64,000 nucleotides of DNA from Hyphomicrobiales bacterium (GCA_900473795.1 UCMT01000029.1:1-64000); one strand, 5' to 3'. Numbered from the stretch's first letter, positions 19,682 to 28,589 are shown. The notes: generated by a model not told the origin, from the letters alone. Program-made: numbers and translations.

Positions 19682-20662
19682 TTACTTTCTTGAGCGATCC
19701 ACGATAACCGCGGCAATAATGATCGCCCCCTTCAAGAACTGCTGGTAGTTCGAAGAAATTCCCAGCAGGTCCATTCCGTTGTTCAGCGTGCCGATAATCA
19801 GCGCACCAAACAGTGAACCAACGAGCGTTCCGCGGCCGCCGGACAGGCTGGTGCCCCCGATCACCACAGCCGCGATGGCATCAAGTTCGTAGCCGACCCC
19901 GGCCTGCGGAAGGGCAGCTGTTGTCCTGGCCGTCAGCAACAGCCCACCCAGGCCCGCCAAAACACCTGAAACGACGTAGGACATGGTAATGACGGACCTG
20001 GTGGACACACCGCTTGCCTTGGCCGCCCGCTCGTTGCCGCCAACCGCATAGACATACCGTCCGAAAGTCGTGTGTTTCAGCGTGACCCACGCGATGACGA
20101 ATACTGCCAGCAGGATCAGAGCCGGGACCGGAATACCTGCGACGTTCCCCGCGCCGAGCCATTTGAAATCGGGAAGCAAATTGGGGATCGGTCGGCCGTC
20201 GGTGTAGATCAGCGTCAGCCCGCGTGCCATGCTCAGCATTCCGAGTGTGGCGACAAACGAGGGAAGCCGCAGATAGGCAACCAGCGCGCCACTAACCAAA
20301 CCGCAAAAGCATCCGACTGCGAGGCCAACCCCAATTCCTAAGGGCATCGGATACGGTGAGGCGAGCGTCAGCATGCTGCCCGCGACGACACCCACCAATG
20401 CCATTACCGAACCGACCGAAAGGTCGATGCCGCCTGTGAGAATAACGAAGGTGACGCCAACCGCCAGAATCCCGTTGATAGACGACTGGCGCAGCACATT
20501 CGAAACGTTATTCCAGCTGAGAAAGAACTCACTGGACAGCGAGAAAAAGATACTTATTGCCAGGAAAACGAATCCGATACCGAAGGCCTGGATGGCGGAT
20601 CTTACGGAGGTGCTTAACTTCAGGGTCTTTGCCTGAACGCTCGGGAGCGCCTGGTCGGTCAT
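19682..20662 (-). CDS. sugar-type ABC transporter permease (RbsC family)
   Basis: The 326-residue permease has the family segments VILTGGIDLSVGSVMALVGV, VGGNERAAKASGVS (coupling helix) and VVIGGTSLSGGRGTLVGS. The ATG at 20662 (MTDQALPS) follows GAGGATT and is preferred over an upstream in-frame ATG at 20773, inside the ATPase gene. It forms a homodimeric channel energised by the double ATPase encoded upstream. Confidence 0.9.
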   Translation of the reverse strand: MTDQALPSVQAKTLKLSTSVRSAIQAFGIGFVFLAISIFFSLSSEFFLSWNNVSNVLRQSSINGILAVGVTFVILTGGIDLSVGSVMALVGVVAGSMLTLASPYPMPLGIGVGLAVGCFCGLVSGALVAYLRLPSFVATLGMLSMARGLTLIYTDGRPIPNLLPDFKWLGAGNVAGIPVPALILLAVFVIAWVTLKHTTFGRYVYAVGGNERAAKASGVSTRSVITMSYVVSGVLAGLGGLLLTARTTAALPQAGVGYELDAIAAVVIGGTSLSGGRGTLVGSLFGALIIGTLNNGMDLLGISSNYQQFLKGAIIIAAVIVDRSRK

Positions 20663-20762
20663 GGGATAATCCTCACAATTTTGACGTCCGAACTCCCCCG
20701 CAGCAGGACGAAGGCGGCTCGTTTTCGATTTAAAATGAATTTGAAGGGGGGCTTTCAGCGTG

Positions 20763-22283
20763 TCAGGCTGCAAGATCCATGATTTGCTGTTGTGTCGCGC
20801 CGGATGCCCCGACCACGCCGTGCAGCTTGCCCGCCTTGAAGATGGCGATGCGGTCGCTGACCTGAAGGACCTCGGGTGCCTCAGAGGAAACGAGAAGAAC
20901 GCCGTTGCCCTGCGATACGAATTCGCGCAGAAATTTGTAGATCTCTTGCTTGGCCCCTTCGTCGATCCCTCGGGTTGGCTCGTCGCAAATCAAAAGCGTC
21001 GGATGGGTGGAAAGGCAACGTGCGATGACAACCTTCTGCTGGTTCCCGCCGCTCAAGCTTTCCACCGCGATGTCCGGAGAACTGCACTTGATGTGCTGCA
21101 TGCCAATCATCTTGCGCACCACGGCGGATACAGCGCGTCGCTTTATGAAGCCGCGAAACGATAGCCGTGATACTGCCGACAATGTAATATTGTGCGCTAT
21201 AGACGAATTGAGTACCAATCCTGTCTGTTTGCGGTCCTCGGGGACCATTGTCATCCCCGCGCGGATCGAGGCCTTAGGATTGCCTGGAAGAACTTTCTTT
21301 CCCTCCAGGAGAACCTCTCCGCGGTCGGGTTTGTGAAGACCAAACACGGCCTCGAGAAATTCCGTCCGGCCGGAGCCAAGAAGACCATAGATTCCAACTA
21401 TTTCCCCTGCCGCGACGTCGAGCGAAATATCGTCGAACCATCCCTTGCGGGAAAGTCCCCGAACTTGAAGCACTGGACGCCCGGTTTTTTCCCGTTGCGT
21501 CTCATTTTGCGTTTCTAACTCGTGCCCAACGATCAAGGTGACCAAGTGCCTTCGGTCAATGTCCGCAATCTTCCCGCTTTCGATAAACTGACCGTCTCGA
21601 AAAATTGTGTAGTCGTCGGCGATCTCAAAAATTTCGGTGAGTTTGTGAGAGACGTATATGATTGCGCTGCCGTTGGCCTGAAGTCGCCGGATTGCCTTGA
21701 ACAGGATGTGAGCCTCATGTTCGCCGATAGCAGTGGTCGGTTCGTCCATTATGATGATATCGGCGTCGCGACTGAGAGCTTTGGCGATTTCGACGAGCTG
21801 GATCTGTGCGAGGCTCAATTCTTCCATGCGCGCGCCGACGGGCACATCAAACTCAAGGTGTGCGAGCAACTGGGCGGCGTCACGGCTCATCTTATCGTGG
21901 TCGATGAAAATACCTCCACGCCGAGGTTCGCGTCCCAGATATAGGTTCTCCGCGACCGTCATCGCGGGTACTGGCGACAGCTCCTGCGAAATCATGACGA
22001 CGCCATGCTCAAGCGCTTCCGCTGGCGTGTGAAAGTCTACGTCTTGCCCCTTTACTTCGACATGTCCGGCATCGCGCCGCAGGACGCCCATGATGATGTT
22101 GAGGAACGTTGACTTCCCCGCGCCATTCCCTCCGCACAGGGCATGAACTGAACCCGCCCTGACGAGCAGGCGACCGTCGCGTAGCGCCGGCACGCCGTTG
22201 AAGGCTTTGGTAACACCCCTCGCCTCGATAAGGATTCGCTTTTCCACTTCCTCGGGCGGCTTAGTCGAAGACTGAATTTGCAT
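20763..22283 (-). CDS. sugar-type ABC transporter ATP-binding protein (RbsA family)
   Basis: The 506-residue protein contains two ATPase domains. The first has Walker A (GGNGAGKSTFLNI), a variant signature LSLAQIQLVEIAKAL and Walker B (IIIMDEPTTAI). The second has the degenerate P-loop GLLGSGRTEFLEA typical of RbsA, signature LSGGNQQKVVIARCL and LLICDEPTRGID. The ATG at 22283 follows AGGAG. It heads the importer operon, 91 bp downstream of a GntR-type operator. Confidence 0.92.
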   Translation of the reverse strand: MQIQSSTKPPEEVEKRILIEARGVTKAFNGVPALRDGRLLVRAGSVHALCGGNGAGKSTFLNIIMGVLRRDAGHVEVKGQDVDFHTPAEALEHGVVMISQELSPVPAMTVAENLYLGREPRRGGIFIDHDKMSRDAAQLLAHLEFDVPVGARMEELSLAQIQLVEIAKALSRDADIIIMDEPTTAIGEHEAHILFKAIRRLQANGSAIIYVSHKLTEIFEIADDYTIFRDGQFIESGKIADIDRRHLVTLIVGHELETQNETQREKTGRPVLQVRGLSRKGWFDDISLDVAAGEIVGIYGLLGSGRTEFLEAVFGLHKPDRGEVLLEGKKVLPGNPKASIRAGMTMVPEDRKQTGLVLNSSIAHNITLSAVSRLSFRGFIKRRAVSAVVRKMIGMQHIKCSSPDIAVESLSGGNQQKVVIARCLSTHPTLLICDEPTRGIDEGAKQEIYKFLREFVSQGNGVLLVSSEAPEVLQVSDRIAIFKAGKLHGVVGASGATQQQIMDLAA

Positions 22284-22373
22284 GCGAACTCCTCCGGTAC
22301 CCAGACATTCCAATGCCGTCTCCCGCACTCCGATGAGCGAACTAAGGCTCATATCGAAACGCCGACATTGTTT

Positions 22374-22399
22374 TGCCAGATTGTCTGAAAATCAGTCAG
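22374..22399. promoter_or_regulatory. GntR-type operator copy 3
   Basis: GCCAGATT - GTCTGAA - AATCAGTCA is a slightly imperfect copy of the island palindrome, 91 bp before the RbsA-type gene. Confidence 0.7.
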
Positions 22400-22521
22400 A
22401 GTCAAGAGTGGTAAAAAACTTTCGTTTCCCTTGGGTTGCGCTCACTACAGCGCGAAAAAGGGGCATCGACACGCCAATTTCGAGAGTTCTCGTATGGGAA
22501 AGCGAAATGCGACCCGCTCAA

Positions 22522-22538
22522 AGATTGTCTGACAATCT
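22522..22538. promoter_or_regulatory. GntR-type operator copy 4
   Basis: AGATTGTCTGACAATCT is a perfect 17-bp palindrome whose core TTGTCTGACAA fits the FCD-family consensus TNGTNNNACNA exactly. It lies 25 bp upstream of the -35-like TTGACG of the NTF2-like gene. Confidence 0.8.
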
Positions 22539-22562
22539 ACACCTATTCGCGCACGAAACGAC

Positions 22563-22614
22563 TTGACGATCTTTAGCAATCGCTATAAACGAAATTTCTG
22601 TAATGATCGCTACA
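22563..22614 (+). promoter_or_regulatory. promoter with two TetR-type operators before NTF2-like gene
   Basis: TTGACG (22563-22568), a 15-nt spacer and TATAAA (22584-22589) overlap the operator TTTAGCAATCGCTATA (22572-22587). A second copy, TGTAATGATCGCTACA, is at 22599-22614. The geometry matches the Liv importer promoter. Confidence 0.7.
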
Positions 22615-22678
22615 CATAAAGTGCGCCGAGCGAAAAACGAACGCCGTAACACCTCAAGAGTAGGGAAAAGGATAGAAT

Positions 22679-23065
22679 ATGTCTTTCAATAAAAATACGA
22701 ATTCGGTCACCGATTACGACGCAGTCGTCGCCGTTGTCGGAGGCTATGTCGAAGGCCTGAAGACTGGGGACATCGCCCAGTTGAAAAAGACTTTCCACGA
22801 AAGTGCAGTGATGTACGGCTTTTCGCCGGACGGCCTTCTGGAAGGCACCATCAACAATCTCTACACATTCGTTGAGCAATACGGCACCGCGAAGGATATC
22901 GCGACGCGCCTTGATGTGCTGCACATGACGCCCACCACCGCCGTGGTCCGTGTAACGATGGAAAACGACGCAGCAGGATGTGACTACACTGACTACCATT
23001 CCCTGATCAAGATCGACGGAACATGGAAAGTCATCGCGAAGCTCTTCCATCTGTACGACAAGTAG
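22679..23065 (+). CDS. NTF2-like protein (lumazine-binding-like domain)
   Basis: The 128-residue protein has an alpha+beta cone fold pattern: a helical start (YDAVVAVVGGYVEGLKTGD), FHESAVMYGFSPDG, and a C-terminal sheet DYHSLIKIDGTWKVIAKLFH. This matches the NTF2-like family annotated as putative lumazine-binding (Lumazine_bd_2). Members are small cytoplasmic proteins often found beside oxidoreductases; some bind flavin-like or polyketide ligands. AAAGGA precedes the ATG. A second homologue lies at 47690. Its role may be as an isomerase or ligand carrier in the pathway, which is inference. Confidence 0.75.
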   Translation: MSFNKNTNSVTDYDAVVAVVGGYVEGLKTGDIAQLKKTFHESAVMYGFSPDGLLEGTINNLYTFVEQYGTAKDIATRLDVLHMTPTTAVVRVTMENDAAGCDYTDYHSLIKIDGTWKVIAKLFHLYDK

Positions 23066-23101
23066 TAAAAATCCTGCACTCTATGTGCCCTCCCAAGGCA
23101 C

Positions 23102-23151
23102 AAAGGGGAGTTCGTTCACCTTGTTTTTGCCACGGTGGACGGCTCCCCTTT
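23102..23151 (+). terminator. large hairpin after NTF2-like gene
   Basis: AAAGGGGAG and CTCCCCTTT form 9-bp outer arms, extended inward by GTTCACC/GGTGGAC pairing, with a loop containing TTGTTTTTG. It lies 36 bp after the stop and is a probable terminator, though the following T-run is short (TTTATA). Confidence 0.6.
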
Positions 23152-23282
23152 ATACATCGACGAACACGCTGACCTACAGGCATATTTCCGTCCCAGAGCG
23201 CCGCTTGTTCCATTTTATGCCGGTGTGATGTGAGTAGCTTTACGGCACACAAAAGTGGCCTGCCCGCTGATGCCGGGACGGT

Positions 23283-23894
23283 TTAGTCGTCTGCGGTCCC
23301 TGGGCTGCCTTCTTCACGCGCTCTGAACGCTAGGACTTCCTTGGCCAGCCCCCCGCGCCCGAGATAACTCGAGGTATGGTTCGCAGCCGCCTTGACCAAG
23401 CGTTGGGAGACGGGGCGCAGGTGCATTTTGCCAAGCGCCGCATTATAGAAAATCCAAAGGCATACGCGATTTCTCATACCTTCGTTGAACCAGAGGTGAT
23501 CGAGCATCAAACCAAGTGGCTCGTCAGCATATTGATCTGAATAGACCACGGCATTACCGACGATTGCATCTAGCCAATCGTAGAACTCATCAGGATTATC
23601 ACCGGGATCAGCGTGGTAGGAAAGTTGCTCCAGCAACAGCCAGAAGCCCCGTCGAGCGCCGCATTTTTCGAGCTTGGTCTCTCTCCAGGGTAGAAAGAGC
23701 TGTTCAACCATGGCCCTGTCCAGTGCAACGCTGGCATTGCTCAGAATGCTCGCGAGCTTCGAGAAATAGACCTCTTCGTCTATGTCCCCACGCTGATATT
23801 CAACAAGTGCCCGGGAGAGGAAATTCCGCACGGTGTATCCGTCCACATCCTCTTCCATGAGATGTATCACGGCGGTAATCCCGGTCTCGACCAT
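23283..23894 (-). CDS. hypothetical protein in the RibBA operon
   Basis: The 203-residue protein is not recognised. It starts at ATG 23894 after an excellent RBS (AAGGAGG). It is soluble, acidic at its start (MEEDVDGYTVRNFLSRALVEY), with aromatic-rich helices (GFWLLLEQLSYHADPGDNPDEFYDWLDAI is the central region; landmarks FWLLLEQL and EFYDWLDAIVG) and a basic, helical C-terminus (RPVSQRLVKAAANHT). No signal peptide or membrane span. It is the last gene of the FMN reductase-RibBA unit, 156 bp after RibBA. Its position suggests a link to flavin supply or to the monooxygenase step. Confidence 0.7.
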   Translation of the reverse strand: MVETGITAVIHLMEEDVDGYTVRNFLSRALVEYQRGDIDEEVYFSKLASILSNASVALDRAMVEQLFLPWRETKLEKCGARRGFWLLLEQLSYHADPGDNPDEFYDWLDAIVGNAVVYSDQYADEPLGLMLDHLWFNEGMRNRVCLWIFYNAALGKMHLRPVSQRLVKAAANHTSSYLGRGGLAKEVLAFRAREEGSPGTADD

Positions 23895-24050
23895 GGTTCC
23901 TCCTTCGACAGCTTTGGTTGAGCTTCCAACCAACGTCGATCAGCGAGGAGATCGTCATGCTGAACCCCTCCCGCGGACTGTCGCCCCAAAGGGGCCCTTC
24001 GGCAACCTACCCTTCTGGAGGAAGTCCCGTAAGTTCCGGCGACCAGGCGG

Positions 24051-25340
24051 TCAACCAAGCGGACCTGCCGCTATCCTTGCCGCCCACGAACCTTGGACGA
24101 CATTCGCGCCAGCCGAGGCGCGACGCGGGCTCTCATCCGCGATTTCCAAGTGATGCCCAAATCGTTCGCGTTTGGTGCGAAGATACGACACGTTGGACGC
24201 AGAGGTCGCTGCGATAAGGCTCCTTCTGGACGAGACTGAGATGCCAGCGGCGATGAGCGCGTCAACCTTTTCCGGATTATTGGTGAGAAGCGTCACGCGG
24301 CTGATGTTCATGTCGCGCAGAATTTCAGCGGCGGCTCGGTATTCACGTGCGTCGGCAGGGAAGCCAAGCGCACCGTTGGCATCGAGCGTGTCAAGCCCGG
24401 CATCCTGCAGGGCATATGCCGCGATCTTGTTCCCCAGCCCGATGCCGCGACCCTCCTGCCCCCTGAGATAAATCAGACATCCCGCGGGCTGGGCAGCCAA
24501 GGCTTCCTGGGCCAGATCCAGTTGTTCGCCACAGTCACAGCGCAGTGAGCCGAACGCCTCCCCCGTGAGGCATTCCGAGTGGACGCGAACCAAAACGTCG
24601 TCGCAGTTGGCAAGATCCCCACGCGTCAAAGCGATGTGTTCCACACCCGAGACCAAATCCCGGTATGTCACCGCCCTGAAGGTGCCGTGCTTGGTCGGCA
24701 TCTCCGATTCAGAATACCGTCTGATCTGAGATTCAGTCTTCATGCGATAGGCGATCAGGTCTTCGATAGTGATGAGGTGCAGATCATGAATTCGCGCGAA
24801 CTCTACAAGTTCCGGCAACCGAGCCATCGTACCGTCATCATTGGCGATTTCGCAAATCACCCCTGCGGGCGAAAACCCTGCGAGCTTCGCGAGATCGACA
24901 GCAGCTTCGGTATGCCCCGGGCGTCCGAGGACGCCAAACCTGTTTGCACGCAACGGAAAGATATGTCCGGGGCGGGAAAGTTCATCCGGCCGGGTCAGCG
25001 GGTTCACAAGCGCTCTGATCGTTGCTGCACGATCCTGCGCCGAGATACCTGTGCTGGTGCCCGGAATATAGTCCACGGAGACTGTAAATGCGGTTTGCAT
25101 CGAGTCGGAGTTGCGGGTGACCATTAGGGGAACTTCGAGTTCGTCCAGGCGCTCCGACGTCATCGGCGTGCAAATGAGCCCGCGCGCATGTTTCATCATG
25201 AACGCGACGTGCTCGGCCGTCACGGTATCCGCGGGCACAACGATGTCGCCCTCGTTCTCCCGGTCCTCGTTGTCGACCACGATGATCATTTTTCCGCTTG
25301 AGAAAGCTGACAGTGCCTCATCGATGGTTGAAAACCTCAT
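24051..25340 (-). CDS. ribBA: bifunctional RibBA: DHBP synthase / GTP cyclohydrolase II
   Basis: The 429-residue enzyme joins RibB and RibA. The N-terminal half shows DNEDRENEGDIVV and PGHTEAAVDLA (3,4-dihydroxy-2-butanone 4-phosphate synthase). The C-terminal half from about residue 215 shows the zinc site CLTGEAFGSLRCDCG and the RGQEGRGIGL motif (GTP cyclohydrolase II). Together they make both riboflavin precursors. The ATG at 25340 lies 7 nt after GGAGG, better than the ATG two codons earlier. It sits directly after the FMN reductase gene under a GntR-type operator, so it is probably a pathway-dedicated copy boosting flavin supply. No FMN riboswitch was seen upstream. Confidence 0.93.
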   Translation of the reverse strand: MRFSTIDEALSAFSSGKMIIVVDNEDRENEGDIVVPADTVTAEHVAFMMKHARGLICTPMTSERLDELEVPLMVTRNSDSMQTAFTVSVDYIPGTSTGISAQDRAATIRALVNPLTRPDELSRPGHIFPLRANRFGVLGRPGHTEAAVDLAKLAGFSPAGVICEIANDDGTMARLPELVEFARIHDLHLITIEDLIAYRMKTESQIRRYSESEMPTKHGTFRAVTYRDLVSGVEHIALTRGDLANCDDVLVRVHSECLTGEAFGSLRCDCGEQLDLAQEALAAQPAGCLIYLRGQEGRGIGLGNKIAAYALQDAGLDTLDANGALGFPADAREYRAAAEILRDMNISRVTLLTNNPEKVDALIAAGISVSSRRSLIAATSASNVSYLRTKRERFGHHLEIADESPRRASAGANVVQGSWAARIAAGPLG

Positions 25341-25363
25341 ATCCATTCCTCCCAATTCTCTTC

Positions 25364-25891
25364 TCAGATCAGCCCGATCTTCTCGGCGTTGCTGACCTGT
25401 TCTTGGATGCGTTGTAGCAAGGCGTCACCCGGACGGCCGTCTTCCACGAAATCTTCGTCGAGTGCGAAAATGAACTGCGGGGCCACCCGCGCGTCGAAGA
25501 ACTCGAACAACATGCGGAAATGCTGTTCGACCTTGGGGCCGTGGGCAACCGCCTTTCCGGTGGCGCAAACAATCACGGGGCGATCCTTGAGGGATTTCAT
25601 GTCGACAAAATCAAACAGGTGCTTCAGTAGCCCGGTAAACGACGCTTTGTAAGTTGGCGATCCGACAACCAGAAACCCGCAGGTCTCGATCGCGATCAGA
25701 ATTTCAGTGAGTGGTCCGGGAGTGTTTCCGCGGTACAACGAAGTGCCGAGTTCCGGCTGTGCGTCGATGATATCGAAGCAGGAAGGGGCAAAGCCCGTCC
25801 GTGTCGAAACGGTCTCGACAATGGAACTGACCAGTGTCCGCGTCTTCGAAGGACGCGACACGTTGCCCGAAATTCCGACAACAGTCTTCAA
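25364..25891 (-). CDS. NADPH-dependent FMN reductase (flavodoxin-like)
   Basis: The 175-residue protein has the flavodoxin-like start TVVGISGNVSRPSKTRTL that binds the FMN phosphate, and FLVVGSPTYKASFTGLLKHL, as in SsuE/MsuE-type reductases. It starts with TTG at 25891, 6-7 nt after GGAGGAG; longer in-frame starts lack both RBS and homology. It reduces FMN for the RutA-like monooxygenase. It is the first gene of a unit with RibBA, 23 bp downstream of a GntR-type operator. Confidence 0.85.
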   Translation of the reverse strand: MKTVVGISGNVSRPSKTRTLVSSIVETVSTRTGFAPSCFDIIDAQPELGTSLYRGNTPGPLTEILIAIETCGFLVVGSPTYKASFTGLLKHLFDFVDMKSLKDRPVIVCATGKAVAHGPKVEQHFRMLFEFFDARVAPQFIFALDEDFVEDGRPGDALLQRIQEQVSNAEKIGLI

Positions 25892-25913
25892 TCGTTTTCT
25901 CCTCCAGCATCTC

Positions 25914-25939
25914 TTGCAGACTATCAGACAATCTGACAA
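25914..25939. promoter_or_regulatory. GntR-type operator copy 5
   Basis: TTGCAGACT - ATCAGAC - AATCTGACAA is the island palindrome in reverse orientation, 23 bp before the TTG start of the FMN reductase gene. Confidence 0.75.
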
Positions 25940-25977
25940 TGCGCAACAGCTTCGTGGTGGGAGGGAGCGACCCAATA

Positions 25978-26012
25978 CAAAACCCACACCTACGCGTTGA
26001 CGCAGGTGTGGG
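25978..26012 (-). terminator. rho-independent terminator of the aldehyde dehydrogenase operon
   Basis: CCCACACCT and AGGTGTGGG (25983-26012) form a stem with a GCG/CGC inner pair. On the minus strand it is followed by TTTTGT. It lies 20 bp after the aldehyde dehydrogenase stop and ahead of the next operator. Confidence 0.75.
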
Positions 26013-26032
26013 CGCTGAACTCATTCGAACTG

Positions 26033-27520
26033 CTAAGCTGCCATGTTGCCAAGGCAGACATACTTTAGCGATAGGTAGTCGTCGAGACCGTACTTTGACC
26101 CCTCTCGGCCGAATCCGGATTGCTTTACTCCGCCGAAGGGAGCGACCTCCGTCGAAATCAAGCCTGTGTTGACGCCGACCATTCCGTATTCGAGTGCCTC
26201 GGTGACTCTCCAGACATTCCTCAGATCATTTGCATAAAAATAGGCCGCCAGTCCGAACTCGGTGTCGTTGGCGAGTTTGATGACCTCGTCCACTGTTTCA
26301 AACCGGAAGACCGGGGCGAGCGGTGCAAAGGTCTCTTCCCTTGCCACTTGCATGTCGGCCCGAACGTCAGCGAGCACCGTTGGTTGAACGAAGGTGCCGC
26401 CCTTCTCGTGCTGTTTCCCACCGACGACAACGCGTGCACCTTTGGAAAGTGCGTCCTCGACATGTGCATTCAGCTTCGCGACCGCCTTTTGATTGATCAA
26501 TGGTCCGATGTTGGCTCCGTCGGCAAACCCGTCGGCAACCCGTAGATCTTGCACCCGCGCGGCCAGCTTTGAGACGAATGCGTCGTATATGGAACTGTGC
26601 GCATAAATTCTGTTTGCGCAGACGCACGTCTGCCCGGCATTCCGGAACTTCGAGATCATCGCGCCTTCCACAGCGGCGTCGAGATCGGCGTCTCCGAACA
26701 CGATGAAAGGAGCGTTGCCGCCGAGTTCGAGGCTCAGCTTCATTACCTTCTGCGCACCCTGCGCCATGAGCATACGACCGACTTCCGTGGAGCCCGTGAA
26801 GGTCAGCTTTTTCACGATTGGGTTCCGGCAGATCTCCTCGCCAAATTCCGACGCTCGGGTTGTGGGCAGGACGCTGAACAGCCCCTTCGGCAATCCCGCA
26901 CGTTCTGCAAGTACCGCCAGCGCAATTGAAGAAAGAGGGGTTTCCGCGGCGGGTTTGAAGACGATTGCACAGCCTGCCGCCAAAGCCGGAGCAACCTTGC
27001 GCGTAACCATGGCATTGGGGAAATTCCAGGGAGCAATGCCAGCGACTACGCCAACTGGCTGCTTGATCACCATTATGCGCTTGTCGGCCTGATGCCCGGG
27101 GATTGTATCCCCGTAGACCCGCTTTGCCTCCTCCGCATACCACTCGATATAGCTCGCGCCATAGGCGATCTCTCCTCTGGCTTCAGCGATGGGTTTCCCC
27201 ATTTCCGAAGTGAGAATGACTGCAAGATCTTCGGCGTTGGCGAGAACCAGTCGGTAAAGGTTGGAAAGTACCGCGGCGCGCTCCTTTGCACTTTGCGCCG
27301 CCCATTTCACCTGAGCGTCTTTTGCCGCGTCGATGGCGGACCGGATGTCGTCCAGTCCCACACTTGGAACACATGCCAAAATGTCGCCCGTCGAAGGGTT
27401 GCGGACTTCCAAAACGGAGGCAATCTCCTCGGCCCCTTTCCAGGCTCCACCGACGAAAACCGCCTCCTTGACCAAGGTTTTGTCCGTGAGCTGCGCCAGC
27501 AGCTTGGCTGAAATCGTCAT
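26033..27520 (-). CDS. NAD(P)-dependent aldehyde dehydrogenase (succinate-semialdehyde type)
   Basis: The 495-residue enzyme shows the ALDH motifs FTGSTEVGRML, the general base in LELGGNAPFIVF and the catalytic Cys in NAGQTCVCANRIY, with GVKQSGFGREGSKYG near the end. The pattern fits succinate-semialdehyde or related short-chain semialdehyde dehydrogenases. The ATG at 27520 follows AAAGGAC. It is the last gene of a six-gene operon (hydrolase pair, ABC importer, this enzyme), so it probably oxidises a semialdehyde produced from the imported compound. Confidence 0.9.
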   Translation of the reverse strand: MTISAKLLAQLTDKTLVKEAVFVGGAWKGAEEIASVLEVRNPSTGDILACVPSVGLDDIRSAIDAAKDAQVKWAAQSAKERAAVLSNLYRLVLANAEDLAVILTSEMGKPIAEARGEIAYGASYIEWYAEEAKRVYGDTIPGHQADKRIMVIKQPVGVVAGIAPWNFPNAMVTRKVAPALAAGCAIVFKPAAETPLSSIALAVLAERAGLPKGLFSVLPTTRASEFGEEICRNPIVKKLTFTGSTEVGRMLMAQGAQKVMKLSLELGGNAPFIVFGDADLDAAVEGAMISKFRNAGQTCVCANRIYAHSSIYDAFVSKLAARVQDLRVADGFADGANIGPLINQKAVAKLNAHVEDALSKGARVVVGGKQHEKGGTFVQPTVLADVRADMQVAREETFAPLAPVFRFETVDEVIKLANDTEFGLAAYFYANDLRNVWRVTEALEYGMVGVNTGLISTEVAPFGGVKQSGFGREGSKYGLDDYLSLKYVCLGNMAA

Positions 27521-27569
27521 TCGACGTCCTTTCAATGATGATGCAATCCGGCCCGTGCGTGGCTCGTGG

Positions 27570-28589
27570 TCAGATCTGATTACGGATGTGCGGCGACCGC
27601 GCGTAGATGGCCACCATCGGTATGATTAGGAGTCCGATGATTGCCTGCTGTGCAGGAAAATCGAGCCCCAGTCCGACAAGCAGCGACGTGAGCACGGTCA
27701 GCACGAGAACACCGAGGACAGTGGCACCGTAGCCCCCTACCCCACCTAGAAGCGAGGTCCCACCGATGACGACTGCCGCAACGGTTGTGAAGAGGTATGG
27801 ATCTCCCACACCGACGAAGCCACCGCCGGAAAACCCAAGGAGTAGAACTCCCGCGAAGGCCGACATCGCACCGCTGATGGCATGGATCGCGGTCCACACG
27901 CTGAACTCGGAAATACCAAGTCGGGCAGCGGCTGTGCGACTTCCGCCGACGGCATAAATCGATCGCCCAAACCAAGTGTTATGCAAGCCCCAGATCGTGA
28001 AACCCACCACAGCGAGCCAAATCACGACCACGGGCGGAATGGGAAGCCCCAAGAAAGTGCCGTTGAACGCGGAAATATTGCGTAGCCAAGCCGGGATTGG
28101 CGCGAAGACCGTCCCCCCGAATTGGGTGCCCAACGATGTGTAAATCTGTACGGCACCGACAATCGCAAACCCGACTCCCAACGACATGATCAAGGCCTGG
28201 CCTTGAAGCCGGAAGCTCAGTATGCCGTTCGCCGATCCCACGACCGCACCCAGGATGATCACGACGATCACTGCGAGCCACGCGGGCAACCCCGCGACGA
28301 GCAAGCTGGGGAAAAGGATATTCGCTGCGCCGATCAAGTACGGAATCGAAAGATCGAGGGCACCGACCAACGCGCAAAACGTCTGACCAAGCGAGGCGAG
28401 GCCCAGAAAGGCCGCAAGCAATAGAATCGATCGAGCGTTTCGAAGAGAGATGAACCCTGGAACGAGAATGGCTCCCGCGATCAACAAAACCACCAACAGG
28501 CCGAAGCCGATTACAATACTTCTCTGGAACTGCAGGTTATTCGAGCGTGCGGTAGATGTGGACGGCGAAGCCGTGACTGTGGTTGTCAT
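27570..28589 (-). CDS. ribose-type ABC transporter permease 2
   Basis: The 339-residue membrane protein belongs to the RbsC/branched-chain permease superfamily: FCALVGALDLSIPYLIGA, YAVGGSRTAAARLGIS (coupling helix) and VVIGGTSLLGGVGGYGAT. It follows a second, different permease gene by 10 bp, so the channel is probably a heterodimer, unlike the homodimer expected for the importer at 18.7-22.3 kb. Confidence 0.9.
   Translation of the reverse strand: MTTTVTASPSTSTARSNNLQFQRSIVIGFGLLVVLLIAGAILVPGFISLRNARSILLLAAFLGLASLGQTFCALVGALDLSIPYLIGAANILFPSLLVAGLPAWLAVIVVIILGAVVGSANGILSFRLQGQALIMSLGVGFAIVGAVQIYTSLGTQFGGTVFAPIPAWLRNISAFNGTFLGLPIPPVVVIWLAVVGFTIWGLHNTWFGRSIYAVGGSRTAAARLGISEFSVWTAIHAISGAMSAFAGVLLLGFSGGGFVGVGDPYLFTTVAAVVIGGTSLLGGVGGYGATVLGVLVLTVLTSLLVGLGLDFPAQQAIIGLLIIPMVAIYARSPHIRNQI

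Larger units (their letters stand above)
22284..22678. other. divergent control region RbsA-type importer / NTF2-like gene
   Basis: This 395-bp region has no gene but carries two GntR-type palindromes and two TetR-type sites, each set listed separately. It serves a minus-strand importer operon and a plus-strand NTF2-like gene. Confidence 0.7.

Noticed and set aside
25340..25913. FMN riboswitch upstream of ribBA
   Set aside because: The upstream DNA is coding sequence of the FMN reductase, and no conserved six-helix FMN aptamer pattern was seen there or before the FMN reductase start.
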